Positions 20,930-31,014 of a stretch of 64,000 nt of DNA are shown piece by piece. Position 1 is the stretch's first letter. Each line of letters begins with the position of its first letter. The DNA comes from Ehrlichia ruminantium str. Welgevonden (GTDB lineage Bacteria; Pseudomonadota; Alphaproteobacteria; Rickettsiales; Anaplasmataceae), in contig NC_005295.2 in the NCBI RefSeq assembly GCF_000026005.1, positions 1,356,655-1,420,654 of the forward strand, given 5' to 3'. The position numbers and the translations under genes were made by a program. Below the pieces are notes generated by a model. The model ran no database searches. It had not been told where the DNA came from and was given only the letters and a program-made list of their open reading frames with translations.

Positions 20930-23302
20930 CTACTTATTACACTTGCTATAGAATGCAGGTAACCACTCCTTAGCGTCATTACCACAACTATTAATAGATT
21001 CATACATATATCGAATCGTTTCTTGAGTAGCTGTTAACACATTAGCTTCTGGTATATTAGGTAATTGAAATGATAATACTATAGAAACATTACATTGTTT
21101 CACAAAAAAATACCCTTCTTGAGATGGCATCTGAAACATAGTATTACATTCTGTTTTTGAAAGATTAAAGGCTTTCATATATAATTTATTAGTTGATACA
21201 GAATTTGGCATAAAAATTTGTGTTTCAACATGTTTATTAAAACCACAAATTACACTACTTGACACAACAGCTGGAATATTCTCACCAGAAAAAATAATGA
21301 CAACATTTAATTGAGACATCATTTCAACCCAGTCATCAAGTTCTTGATCACTGGTAAAAACGTAATCTAAAATCCATGATTCATCTACTACTAAAATCGT
21401 GGGAGATCCATCTAGATAATTCACCAATATACTTAAAAAATAATATATTATAACAGCAGCACATTGTGGATTAGATAAGACCACTCCAACATTGAGACCT
21501 AAAATCTTTGCACTCCAATCAATGTTTACACCATCTTTTAATAGATGAGCAAATTCTCCATCATTTACCCACCTACTTGCATTTTTACCTAACCTACTAA
21601 CATGATCAGTAATACTGCCTATATTTCTATCCTCGATAGGTAGACTAAATATGTACTCTACTATCTCATCAATAGTATTTCTCATCTCTTCAGACATGTT
21701 TGCTACATTTACACATGACATCCTTTGTAAAATACCACTAATTATCTTACGATTTACATCACTATCCTCAAGTTGAAAAAAATTAAATGATACTTCATGA
21801 TGATCTGGTCTATGATCTGCTCTATAATATTTTCCATTAATAGCTTTAGTAAAAATAATAGACTTTCCCCTATAATCTAATATGATAATTCGTGTATCAA
21901 ATTTTCTAGATTCTAATAATAAAAAATGTAATAATACAGTAACAGAAGACTGTGGACTACCAACCATTAAAGTATGTCCTCTATCTTTTACATGGAAACT
22001 GAAAAAGTAAGGTCTTCCCTTATTTGAAAAAAAAATAGTAATTGCTTGCCCCCATTTGTTTCCTTGCAATGCTCCTGAAGGGAAATAATGTAACAAAGCA
22101 AATGCACAAGCATATTTAGTTAAGGTATATCTAATATTTAAAACATGAGAAAAATTTCCAGGTAAATGCGCCCAAAAATCATCTTCCATTGTCAAATCAG
22201 ATCTTACACATAAGATTCCAAGTGATGATAATGAAATGATAAATTTATTTATATTTATTTGAAGTTGCTGTAGTGTATCAGATGCTATAACAAAATTAAT
22301 TTTGCGTTCACAGAAATTCAAACAGGAACTCACATCAGTTGATACAAATTCATCTATATTAGTTGCTTGCTTCAAATGAACATCATTACTTACCTCTAAA
22401 AGTTGAGCTTGCTTTTGGAAGAACTTTACTACATTTTTACCCTTCGTAAATTTCATGATTTCTACAATCATAAATTCACAATTTTGCTGTAAACACCCAT
22501 CTACTGAATCTAACGGAGACTCATGATAATCCTTAATTGCTAAAATAGCACCAAATTTATGACTATCACGATCCGATATTTTAAATGTATTAAACCCCAT
22601 GCTAATATCGTAACATGCACACACGCCAGCAATGTCAGCAACATCAAGCAAACACTCCTTATACCTCATTGTAGTCAGATAGAAAAAAAATTCTATCAGC
22701 TCTGACCTTGTTTTACCTTCATTATTTGGTAATAATCCTAATTTCCTTGCTTCAAACCCTTTTAAATTTTCTAAAATACTTCCAGTAATTTTATTCAACC
22801 TAACCAACTTGTTTTTTAAGAATTCTTTATGTTTATTTTTAACATACGGAAATGACAAAGCTCCTAAAAGACTTTTTATATTCTCAGGCAGATTATGTGT
22901 TACTACAGCAATATAAAGTTCATTAATATACGTAACTTGCTGACCTACATACTTCATATGTGTCTCATGAATCACATCAGACACATCATCTATACTCTCC
23001 CGTGAAAGATCAAACTTATGTAGCTTCCTTATTGTATATATCCAAAAAGAAACCTCAGGTGTAGTAACACTACTGGCAATACTATTGCGTACAATTGTTC
23101 TTAAGTCAGTATCTTGTGTATTAAGTACATAATCTTCAATTTTTATTATTTGTAAAAGTTCCCCGTTTTTATTTAATATAGTATTTTCATCATAATGGCA
23201 AGCTGCAGGAACAAAATTTCCCTTATTATAGGTATTATCATGTTCCTTCATAATACAATTATCTACATCAGAATTACCTATTATCTCTTTAATAAAAGAC
23301 AT
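20930..23302 (-). CDS. virB4-2: VirB4-2, second VirB4-type T4SS protein with degenerate Walker A
   Basis: VirB4 proteins are the largest ATPases of type IV secretion systems; they sit at the inner membrane and energise pilus and substrate movement. This 790-aa protein matches VirB4 in length and layout: an N-terminal CagE/TrbE/VirB-like region, then the P-loop domain. The Walker A position (about residue 447) reads GHTLMVGSPQSSVTVLLHFL instead of the usual GPTGSGKT, so the ATP-binding lysine is Val. The Walker B segment survives (ILVVDESWILDY, about 635-648). Rickettsiales carry a second VirB4 that is reported, as I recall, to lack canonical nucleotide-binding residues; this fits. The start has GAGG 8 bases upstream. 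Downstream of four virB2 genes and upstream of the giant secreted proteins, all on the same strand. Confidence 0.92.
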   Translation of the reverse strand: MSFIKEIIGNSDVDNCIMKEHDNTYNKGNFVPAACHYDENTILNKNGELLQIIKIEDYVLNTQDTDLRTIVRNSIASSVTTPEVSFWIYTIRKLHKFDLSRESIDDVSDVIHETHMKYVGQQVTYINELYIAVVTHNLPENIKSLLGALSFPYVKNKHKEFLKNKLVRLNKITGSILENLKGFEARKLGLLPNNEGKTRSELIEFFFYLTTMRYKECLLDVADIAGVCACYDISMGFNTFKISDRDSHKFGAILAIKDYHESPLDSVDGCLQQNCEFMIVEIMKFTKGKNVVKFFQKQAQLLEVSNDVHLKQATNIDEFVSTDVSSCLNFCERKINFVIASDTLQQLQININKFIISLSSLGILCVRSDLTMEDDFWAHLPGNFSHVLNIRYTLTKYACAFALLHYFPSGALQGNKWGQAITIFFSNKGRPYFFSFHVKDRGHTLMVGSPQSSVTVLLHFLLLESRKFDTRIIILDYRGKSIIFTKAINGKYYRADHRPDHHEVSFNFFQLEDSDVNRKIISGILQRMSCVNVANMSEEMRNTIDEIVEYIFSLPIEDRNIGSITDHVSRLGKNASRWVNDGEFAHLLKDGVNIDWSAKILGLNVGVVLSNPQCAAVIIYYFLSILVNYLDGSPTILVVDESWILDYVFTSDQELDDWVEMMSQLNVVIIFSGENIPAVVSSSVICGFNKHVETQIFMPNSVSTNKLYMKAFNLSKTECNTMFQMPSQEGYFFVKQCNVSIVLSFQLPNIPEANVLTATQETIRYMYESINSCGNDAKEWLPAFYSKCNK

Positions 23303-24979
23303 GAAGAAACCTCATTTTTAAACCTATAATAATATCAAAAAAAAGTGTTCATTATCGATCAACATATACATACAAACAATATGCACCTAACCATTATCTA
23401 GACATAAAATTAACATTTTATTTATTCTAAAATAAAAATAAATGACTCACAGATAACAACATCACAATCTATAAAATAAACATACATACACTGATAAGTC
23501 TACTACTAATAGGTTAATACTAACCTTAATATTACACTAAAAAATTATATTAAATACAACCGATTTAAAGACTTGAAAATACAAAATTGTACAAATTCAT
23601 TAGAGTAATCTATATCAATACACTACACTTAACACAGGCTATAACATAATAAGTAAATTACAAAGAGACAATATTATAAAACACTACTAAAATTTATGTC
23701 ACATAATAGCTATTATAAAATAAGAATTTTATATTTACAGAATATATATTTATTTTTTAAAAACACAACAACATTACTACACTCACACTTACTGTGACAA
23801 ATCCATCCACAACTTCATAATAGTATACCTCTTCAATTACTTAACACCACATGACCAGTTAAAACTTAAAATACTGTTTAATTATAAAACAATATTTAAC
23901 AAATATTTAAATCTTATATACCTGTTTTATAATTTAATTTTAAAATATTACTTAATTATAACAAGTCTAAAGAAACTTCCCATACCTATATCAAACACTT
24001 TATATTGTCATAGATAATTCTTATTTCTTAACATCCTGATTATTGGAATATTATTAATTACAACTAAGTTTAAAAGTGATTTATAGCACATATACCTAAA
24101 ACATACTGGACAAATGACACAACACATATAAAACCCACCCTATATTCATAAGTTGGTAAAATTACTTTTATGCCATTTTATCAATTACTAACATTAATAT
24201 ATAAATAACAACAAAGTGACTATCGCTATAAAACTTATATCATACCCATATACAGAAAAACACTATATACTACAATTAAAATATTACTCCAAAACTAATA
24301 TCATAAAACTTACAATTTGATATTTATCAACGGCAATAGATTACAGAAACTTATCAATACATACCGATCTACCACAAAAAAAAATCTTGTAGAGACCTTA
24401 TTACACAGCAACACCCTAATCATGTAAGTTATTAGGACATCTTATTAAAATACTAAAAAAATAAAATAAGCAATGTTTTGTTATGCTACTGATATTAGTA
24501 ATATATACCCACTTTCACAAAACTAATACCATATCCTTAAAACATAAAAAGACTACACATGATAACAATAGAAAGCAAAATACCAACTTTTATACATAAA
24601 AAATACTAACTAAACTATGTCCACATCTCATCTTAGATTATTAGCTAATAAACTACATATACTACCAAATAATTCACTTTATTTTATCAAATATTTATCA
24701 TCATCCTTATTAATTAAAAGCATATTTGCTAAATATATACAATAAACATTGTATTTTCTTATATATGTTCACCTTAAACCAACCATGACCCTTACTAAAC
24801 CAACTTTGGCTTCCAGGAAAGATTGATGAAGTATATACAAATTTTAACAACCCATTGATATTAAATCATGTTATAAAAAACAATACATTAATGTAGCAAT
24901 ACAATACTAAGAAAGAGGCATAACTTTTTTAGACAAATTTATACATTAAATTAACACCTATTTAGTATGAATATGATAC
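23303..24979. other. gene-free stretch
   Basis: 1.7 kb between the last virB2 and virB4-2. No open frame, repeat or pseudogene was recognised. A short patch at about 24778-24830 is less AT-rich than its surroundings, but I cannot assign it. Confidence 0.5.
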
Positions 24980-25357
24980 CTAATGTGTAATAACAGCACC
25001 TGCAGCCTTATCAGTTCTATATTTTTCACAAATATCCTTATCAGTATCCTTAACTTGACCAACCCCATTAGCAAATTTATGCATCAACTTACCAGCTCCA
25101 AAAAATATCGCTGTAAATACAACAAGCATCACTATTGCTGGCCATGGTAACTTACCAAATATCGCCATTATACTCGAACCTAATATTACTCCCGTCATAA
25201 TTGGTAAACCTAATCTCTGTACAAAATTGATAACATTACATATAACTTTAGTTACAGTATCATCATCACCATTTGTAGCTGCAGGTGCTGATTGAGCATG
25301 AACTATATTACACATAAACCCCATAAATACAAAAAACACTAACAAAAATTTAATCAT
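24980..25357 (-). CDS. virB2: VirB2 pilin paralog
   Basis: VirB2 is the major pilin subunit of type IV secretion systems: a small protein cleaved by signal peptidase and stored in the inner membrane before pilus assembly. This 125-aa copy has a signal peptide (MIKFLLVFFVFMGFM, cleavage near VHAQ). It then has the conserved core of all copies here: VICNVINFVQRLGLPIMTG, then two hydrophobic helices through GKLPWPAIVMLVVFTAIF and FGAGKL. The C-terminal tail is variable (GQVKDTDKDICEKYRTDK). I start at the ATG at 25357, preceded by GGAG at ideal spacing, rather than a longer frame from 25390. Bases 25404-25478 upstream resemble 27333-27410 upstream of another copy. Confidence 0.95.
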   Translation of the reverse strand: MIKFLLVFFVFMGFMCNIVHAQSAPAATNGDDDTVTKVICNVINFVQRLGLPIMTGVILGSSIMAIFGKLPWPAIVMLVVFTAIFFGAGKLMHKFANGVGQVKDTDKDICEKYRTDKAAGAVITH

Positions 25358-25650
25358 ACACACTCCATAAGTAAAACCATTAATAATCATTCACTACATA
25401 TCTTATTTAACAGATTATAGTCACTATGTTACACCAAATTTTTTACAAATACCACATACTTTTCAAGTAAGAAAATATATTAATTAAAGTTTATATACAA
25501 CATGTTTTCAAGCAATACTCATTAGAATAAGTTAAATTATAATTAGGATTACATAAGCTACCTTTACCCCATTTTATATAGGAATATAACGAGCCCTAAT
25601 ATATTAATAGCATAAGTTTGAATAACAAAAATTAAAACTACTGCAATTCA

Positions 25651-25989
25651 TCATTTACAAATCTCTCCGTTAGAATTCTCCTTCATTACATCAAGTCCAT
25701 TAGCAAATTTACTAATTAATTTACCAGCACCGAAAAATATCGCTGTAAATACGACAAGCATAACTATTGCTGGCCATGGTAGTTTTCCAAATATTGCCAT
25801 TATACTTGAACCTAATATTACTCCTGTCATAATTGGTAAACCTAATTTTTGTACAAAATTTATAACATTACATATAACTGTAGTTACAGTATCATCAGCA
25901 GATGAACCAGTACTTGAAGCTAACTGAGCACTAGTCATATTACCTATCAATCCCATCACTACAAAAAACATTAACAAAACTCTAATCAT
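25651..25989 (-). CDS. virB2: VirB2 pilin paralog
   Basis: 112-aa VirB2 copy. A signal peptide (MIRVLLMFFVVMGLIG, cleavage near TSAQ) precedes a low-complexity Ser/Thr stretch that is unique to this copy. The core is almost identical to its neighbours (VICNVINFVQKLGLPIMTG through FFGAGKLISKFANG). The tail is the shortest intact one, ending NSNGEICK. Start chosen at the ATG preceded by GGAGTGTGT, shared with two other copies; a longer frame to 26016 is not supported. The sharp contrast between a frozen core and variable ends suggests the ends are exposed. Confidence 0.95.
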   Translation of the reverse strand: MIRVLLMFFVVMGLIGNMTSAQLASSTGSSADDTVTTVICNVINFVQKLGLPIMTGVILGSSIMAIFGKLPWPAIVMLVVFTAIFFGAGKLISKFANGLDVMKENSNGEICK

Positions 25990-26314
25990 ACACACTCCAT
26001 AATGTAAAACCAGCATAATATTTACAACTATTATAATTCACTCTTTAATAAATCATAAATATTTTATTACATTAAAAATTGCATAATATACTATTTACTT
26101 ATCTTCAAACAGAAAAGCATACCTAATATTAATGCTTGTGTACTAACTCATCACAAAACGATATCATTAGTAAAAAATCTCAATAGCCTTTCATATAAAC
26201 CAGACACTCAAGCTAATAAAGTAGCGCATCAATCATTTGCATACCAAATTTCATAGAAACACTTAATGTAGTTTTTTTGTATTAATGACAAATATCCTTG
26301 CTGTTACCTTATTT

Positions 26315-26612
26315 ATGAAAATGTAGTTGTCAATTTACCAGTACCAAAAAATACTTCTGTAAATACAATAAATATTCCATAGCTCACCATGACAATTTCC
26401 TAAATACTATCATTATATTTAAACCTAATATTATTTGAGTCGTAACGGATAAACTTAATTTTTGTACAAAATTTATAACATTACATATTATTTAAAGTCA
26501 CACTTGTATGATCTTTAATATTAACTGAAATCTTCAGAAGAAATAGTGACAACAAACACACTACTTATATAAACCATATAAGATTGTAAAAATACTAAAA
26601 AAATTTAATCAT
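26315..26612 (-). pseudogene. decayed virB2 copy
   Basis: Lies between intact virB2 genes with the same orientation and spacing. Reading on the minus strand, recognisable pieces appear in the right order: the ATG-ATT-AAA opening (26610-26612), a stretch matching the CNVINFVQKL codons (about 26460-26490), and the codons for VFTEVFFGTGKL (about 26329-26360). Stops, indels and substitutions destroy the frame between them. This is a former fifth pilin gene in the tandem array. Confidence 0.85.
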
Positions 26613-26893
26613 ATACATTTCGTTAAATATCATAAATACACTTTTGCTAATTATTATTCTATAAACAAATTTAATACTTTATTTATACCAAGCATTATTA
26701 TCAAATACTAATATCTCACAAAGTTAATATTAGTACTAACTTTAGATAAAATTTACATAACAATGCAATTCAAAAAAGCAGATCTACAAACATAATATTA
26801 TCTACTATTTTACAAGTTAAAAAATCAACCACATATTTCTCAAACTTTTACATATTATATAAATACTGCATACTAAATATAGTTGAACTAAAG

Positions 26894-26925
26894 ACTTTAA
26901 CAAACATATATATGTTTGTTAAAGT
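26894..26925. terminator. perfect 32-bp palindrome just after a virB2 stop
   Basis: A perfect inverted repeat, 16 bases each side with no spacer, lying 8 bases past the stop of the virB2 at 26934. As RNA it would form a long hairpin. It lacks a strong T-run afterwards, so it may be a terminator, an RNA-processing or stability element between pilin genes, or a protein-binding palindrome. Confidence 0.55.
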
Positions 26926-26933
26926 TGAGATAC

Positions 26934-27290
26934 TCATTTAACTAACTGGTTTTGCCCCCCCCCATTATTAGGACAAACTTCTCCTGTCTGAGTACCATTT
27001 ACTCCACCTGCAAATTTAGTCATTAATTTACCAGCACCAAAAAATATCGCTGTAAATACAACAAGCATCACTATTGCTGGCCATGGTAACTTACCGAATA
27101 TTGCCATTATACTTGAACCTAATATCACTCCTGTCATAATTGGCAAACCCAATTTTTGTACAAAACTTATAACATTACACATAACTTTAGTTACACCAGT
27201 ATCATCATTAGCATTACTATCCGCAGCAGCAGTAGATACATTACCCATTAACCCTATAATCATCAAAAATACTAACAATATTCTAAGCAT
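26934..27290 (-). CDS. virB2: VirB2 pilin paralog with a G9 tract near its end
   Basis: 118-aa VirB2 copy. The signal peptide is MLRILLVFLMIIGLMGNV with cleavage near STAA. The core is again nearly identical to the other copies (VMCNVISFVQKLGLPIMTG to FFGAGKLMTKFAGG). The tail contains three glycines encoded by nine consecutive G on the coding strand (26955-26963 as C in the given strand). One base gained gives a tail ending GGGAKPVS, and one lost gives GGGKTS, in place of GGGQNQLVK. The start is the ATG preceded by GGAGTGTGT. A conserved upstream block (27333-27410) resembles that of the copy at 24980. Confidence 0.95.
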   Translation of the reverse strand: MLRILLVFLMIIGLMGNVSTAAADSNANDDTGVTKVMCNVISFVQKLGLPIMTGVILGSSIMAIFGKLPWPAIVMLVVFTAIFFGAGKLMTKFAGGVNGTQTGEVCPNNGGGQNQLVK

Positions 27291-28752
27291 ACACACTCCA
27301 ACATCAACTTACAAAAACTCTCATTATTCCATTGTTTATTATAGATTATAATCACTTGTATTATACCAAATATTGTATAAACTCTACACTTTCTCATGTA
27401 AGAAATACACTTATAAAGCGTACACCTCTTAATGTATCTCAAGTCCATATTAGTTTTAGCTAATGATGCTTACTTCTTATATGATAAATAATAGTTATAA
27501 TTTTCTCTTTTTATTACACATTACAAACATGTACTAATTACAGTACATTATACACGTTTAGCTACAGACATAATATTTTAAATCTTATCTATCACATGTT
27601 ATAATATATTACGTAGAGCTTTAGTAATCAAGATACAATACATTATACCATCTAAAGCGCATCATTTTACTGTCGATTTTCTATATTATAAGAAAATACA
27701 TCAAGTATTATAATCAGTATAATCATTACAACAAAAACACTAATACCCTCAAACTATAACAAGTTTACATAGTACACCATAAAATTGTTAATTTATAATA
27801 AATTAGTGATACCATATAATATTACTATAGTTACATATTGATGCAGCAAATGGTTATATTTAAAAAAAATTATTTTGATATATAAAAATACAATTGGAAT
27901 ATAGACAATAATACAATTTTTAGTAGGTGTTAAATTAGTATTAATTAAAGAAAAATAATGATTATAAAAAGATTTTTTCTCAAAAAGTTTTTACATTTAA
28001 GCATGACTATATTTAACACATAAAATAAACTATTCAATAGCTAACTCAAAACTATAAATCTTTCTAAAACCGCTCTTTTAAGTTACAAAATCAATAAAAA
28101 ATATTGGAACATACCTGCTATAGTCAGAAGTTTTATTACATTCTAAACTTTAAATGTAGCACATGATAAAATCAAATAAGGAACTTGTATAAATAATCAA
28201 TACACAGTCATTTTATTATTCACATAGTACATGTATTATGTGTTTATCAATCAAAAAAAATTCTTCAAATATGTACAATCCACATACGTTAAAATGAATA
28301 AAAAAAAATACTCTTATAGTGACTGTGCCTTCACACATTTTTCATCTAAATAAAATAGCAACAATAACTAAAACTACACAACATAACAAAGAAGAAATTA
28401 CTATAATCTTTAGGGTTATATTATCAATTTAGTACATCTTTAAACTACAAAAAAAGATATGTTAAGAATTCAGATCAACTAACTTTAAAAAAATACATAT
28501 TTAATATAATTTTTATTACTAATTGCAAAATAGTAAAAAAATCACAGATATGTATAAAATCATAGAATTAATTTATAAACATAACATAAACCAATACAGT
28601 TGATACTTTAATAAACTTTATAGTATTACTCGGATTATAACCTATGTATAATCATACAAGGTATAATATCGAGCAACACTATCAAATATTACATACAAAC
28701 TGATGTTATTACACTTTCAGAAATCACAGTAGTAGTTACACAAATTAGTGTA
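27291..28752. other. gene-free stretch
   Basis: 1.46 kb between the first and second virB2 copies. Bases 27333-27410 match the block upstream of the virB2 at 24980-25357 at about 70 percent and probably contain a shared promoter region. The remainder shows no virB2 remnant or other gene. Confidence 0.55.
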
Positions 28753-29127
28753 TTATTTTTCTGCAATATCTGTACAATCAAATTTCTTAGCGTCTGATAT
28801 CCCCTGCACCCCACCTGCAAATCTAGAAATTAACTTACCAGCACCAAAGAATATTGCAGTAAACACAACAAGCATTACTATAGCTGGCCATGGAAGTCTT
28901 CCAAATATTGCCATTATACTTGAACCTAATATTACCCCTGTCATGATTGGTAACCCTAATCTTTGTACAAACACAACAACATTACATATTACCTTAGTAA
29001 CTGCATCATCATTATTTTGTTGTTGACTTGGATCACTAGCATTACTAATGCCTGGTAGTACTAACATACATAGTACTAAAAATAAAAAGGCTTTTCCTAT
29101 AAAACATTTACCTATATAACCTACCAT
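28753..29127 (-). CDS. virB2: VirB2 pilin paralog, first in the array
   Basis: 124-aa VirB2, the most distinct member and the most upstream one. Its signal peptide differs from the other copies (MVGYIGKCFIGKAFLFLVLC, cleavage near ISNAS). A Gln/Asn-rich linker precedes the conserved core (VICNVVVFVQRLGLPIMTG, GRLPWPAIVMLVVFTAIF, GAGKLISRFAGG). The tail ends SDAKKFDCTDIAEK. I choose the ATG at 29127, with a GGGGG run at Shine-Dalgarno distance, over an upstream TTG at 29139. Longer spacing from the next copy suggests separate transcription. Confidence 0.94.
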   Translation of the reverse strand: MVGYIGKCFIGKAFLFLVLCMLVLPGISNASDPSQQQNNDDAVTKVICNVVVFVQRLGLPIMTGVILGSSIMAIFGRLPWPAIVMLVVFTAIFFGAGKLISRFAGGVQGISDAKKFDCTDIAEK

Positions 29128-29932
29128 TAAAACCCCCAATAATCTATGAATAACACATACTTAAGAGATAAAAAGACTCTTGTTCATCCTTATCTACACC
29201 ATAACAAATAAAAGATTTTTCCTAAAAATTAGTTTATAGCATAGCGCATTGTTTGTTATTTCATAACTAAAATTAACCAGCTTTGCAAATTTTAATATAT
29301 CAATTATTTTTATACACAAAATGGTTAAACTAACTCCATTAGAAAAAACTAATATTAAAAAAAACAATATATTATTATTTATAATATCAATCTGTATATA
29401 CAAACTACTAAAAAGTCAATTTAATATTAATTAATATTAAACAACCAACTCACAACGTTAAGTATAAGTTCAACTTTTAACAGCATATATAGCAAATTTA
29501 ATTTATAAAGTAAATCAGCAAATATTAAATAATATTATTAAAATATTAAAAGATATTAAATAAACAAATTTTAAACTTATCTATTTTTCATGTTACATAT
29601 CAGCTCTACTCTAGTAAAATCATCTCATTATTTTGTGATTTAATTATTGACTTTTTATATGATTAATTAACTTAGATTGATAAAAATGCTTTTAGCAAAA
29701 TCAATACATAAGATACATTTCACTTTTAAATAATATGTTAAAATTAAAGTTTGACATATTACAATTTTTAATAAACTATAAAATACTTAAATTTATGTCA
29801 AATAGTTATTTCTTTAGGTGTGAATTAATAAGCCAAGAATCTCTATTGATAGATTTCAAATTTTATTGTATAAACTAGTTGGATGCTTAAGTTGGTATTG
29901 AGCATATTTTTAACATTTAGGTTAGGGTAATT
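29128..29932. other. divergent intergenic region between virB2 and hflK
   Basis: Holds the promoters of the minus-strand virB2 array and the plus-strand hflK operon. A 69-codon minus frame at 29194-29403 is AT-rich with no protein features and is rejected. A weak plus-strand promoter candidate is listed at 29751-29782. TTAGGG sits just before the hflK start. Confidence 0.6.
29751..29782 (+). promoter_or_regulatory. weak promoter candidate for the hflK operon
   Basis: TTGACA at 29751-29756 and TATAAA at 29777-29782. The 20-base spacer is longer than the usual 16-18, so this is a weak call. It lies about 150 bases before hflK. Confidence 0.25.
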
Positions 29933-31003
29933 ATGTTTGATGATTATGATCCTTGGAACAATAATAATACCACAGAAAATAATAGACCTAAAAACTATAA
30001 AAACTCAAATGACATCAATAAAGTTATAGGAAAATTTAGTAGCACATTTAACTCGTTTTTAAAAAACAAAAAAAATACCCAACCTAATGGTAACGGCAAG
30101 TTACAGCTAACAGTTGCAATATTAACATTTTTACTCCTATATATGGGATCAGGGTTTTATGTAGTGGAGCCAGAAGAAGAAGCTGTACAATTAATATTTG
30201 GCAAATATTACAACACTGTAGGACCGGGATTACGTTACCACCTTCCATCACCTATCGGAGAAGTTACTAAACTAAAAGTAAAAACTGTTAATAGAGAAGA
30301 AATAGGCTCACGTTTTCACGTAGATAACACATTAGGACATGGTGAAGGTGTGATGTTAACAGGAGACGAAAATATTGTTCATATTAATTTTGACGTACAT
30401 TGGCGTATAAATAACGCATATAATTATTTATTCAAGGTAAGAGACAATCAAGCTGGGGATACAGTAAAAAATGCAGCAGAAAGTGCAATGAGAGAAATTA
30501 TTGGAAAGAGTTCAATTTCTTTTGCAATTGAAGGTAAAGGAAGAGCTGCAATATCACAAGAAACCAAATCTTTACTACAGAATATTCTTGATCACTATAA
30601 CATGGGAGTAGAAGTTTTATCAATCCAACTCAAAAAGGTTGATCCTCCAGAAAAAGTTATTAGTTCTTTTAGAGATGTACAAAGTGCACGAGCTGATAAA
30701 GAAAAGCTAATTAACGAAGCATATGCATATCGTAATCAGGTTGTGCCAAGAGCCAAAGGTGAAGCCATAAAGATTAAGTTAGATGCAGAAGCATATGAAA
30801 GTGAAGTAGTAAACGCTGCTGAAGGTAATGCCCAAAGATTTCTTGCAATATATAAAGAGTATGCTCAGCAACCCACAGCAGTACGTAACAGACTATACTT
30901 AGAAACCATGGAAGAAATATTAAATAAAAACGACAAAGTTGTCTTTACTGATGATCTTAAGGGTATGCTGTCTCATTTTCCATTAATAGAACCTCAAAAA
31001 TAA
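29933..31003 (+). CDS. hflK: HflK, SPFH-domain membrane protease regulator
   Basis: HflK and HflC form a large membrane complex that surrounds and restrains the FtsH protease. This 356-aa protein has an Asn-rich cytoplasmic N terminus, one transmembrane helix at about residues 57-75 (LQLTVAILTFLLLYMGSGF), then the SPFH/band-7 domain beginning VVEPEEEAVQLIFGKY. A long Glu/Ala-rich helix follows (AKGEAIKIKLDAEAYE) and ends in FSHFPLI-type sequence, here LSHFPLIEPQK. Length and order are typical. TTAGGG lies a few bases before the ATG. First gene of a six-gene plus-strand operon, with hflC 11 bases downstream. Confidence 0.96.
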   Translation: MFDDYDPWNNNNTTENNRPKNYKNSNDINKVIGKFSSTFNSFLKNKKNTQPNGNGKLQLTVAILTFLLLYMGSGFYVVEPEEEAVQLIFGKYYNTVGPGLRYHLPSPIGEVTKLKVKTVNREEIGSRFHVDNTLGHGEGVMLTGDENIVHINFDVHWRINNAYNYLFKVRDNQAGDTVKNAAESAMREIIGKSSISFAIEGKGRAAISQETKSLLQNILDHYNMGVEVLSIQLKKVDPPEKVISSFRDVQSARADKEKLINEAYAYRNQVVPRAKGEAIKIKLDAEAYESEVVNAAEGNAQRFLAIYKEYAQQPTAVRNRLYLETMEEILNKNDKVVFTDDLKGMLSHFPLIEPQK

Positions 31004-31014
31004 TAGGTAAGTTC

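Noticed and set aside
29194-29403. 69-codon minus frame between virB2 and hflK
   Set aside because: Ile/Leu/Asn-rich with no motif and no ribosome-binding site; likely chance.
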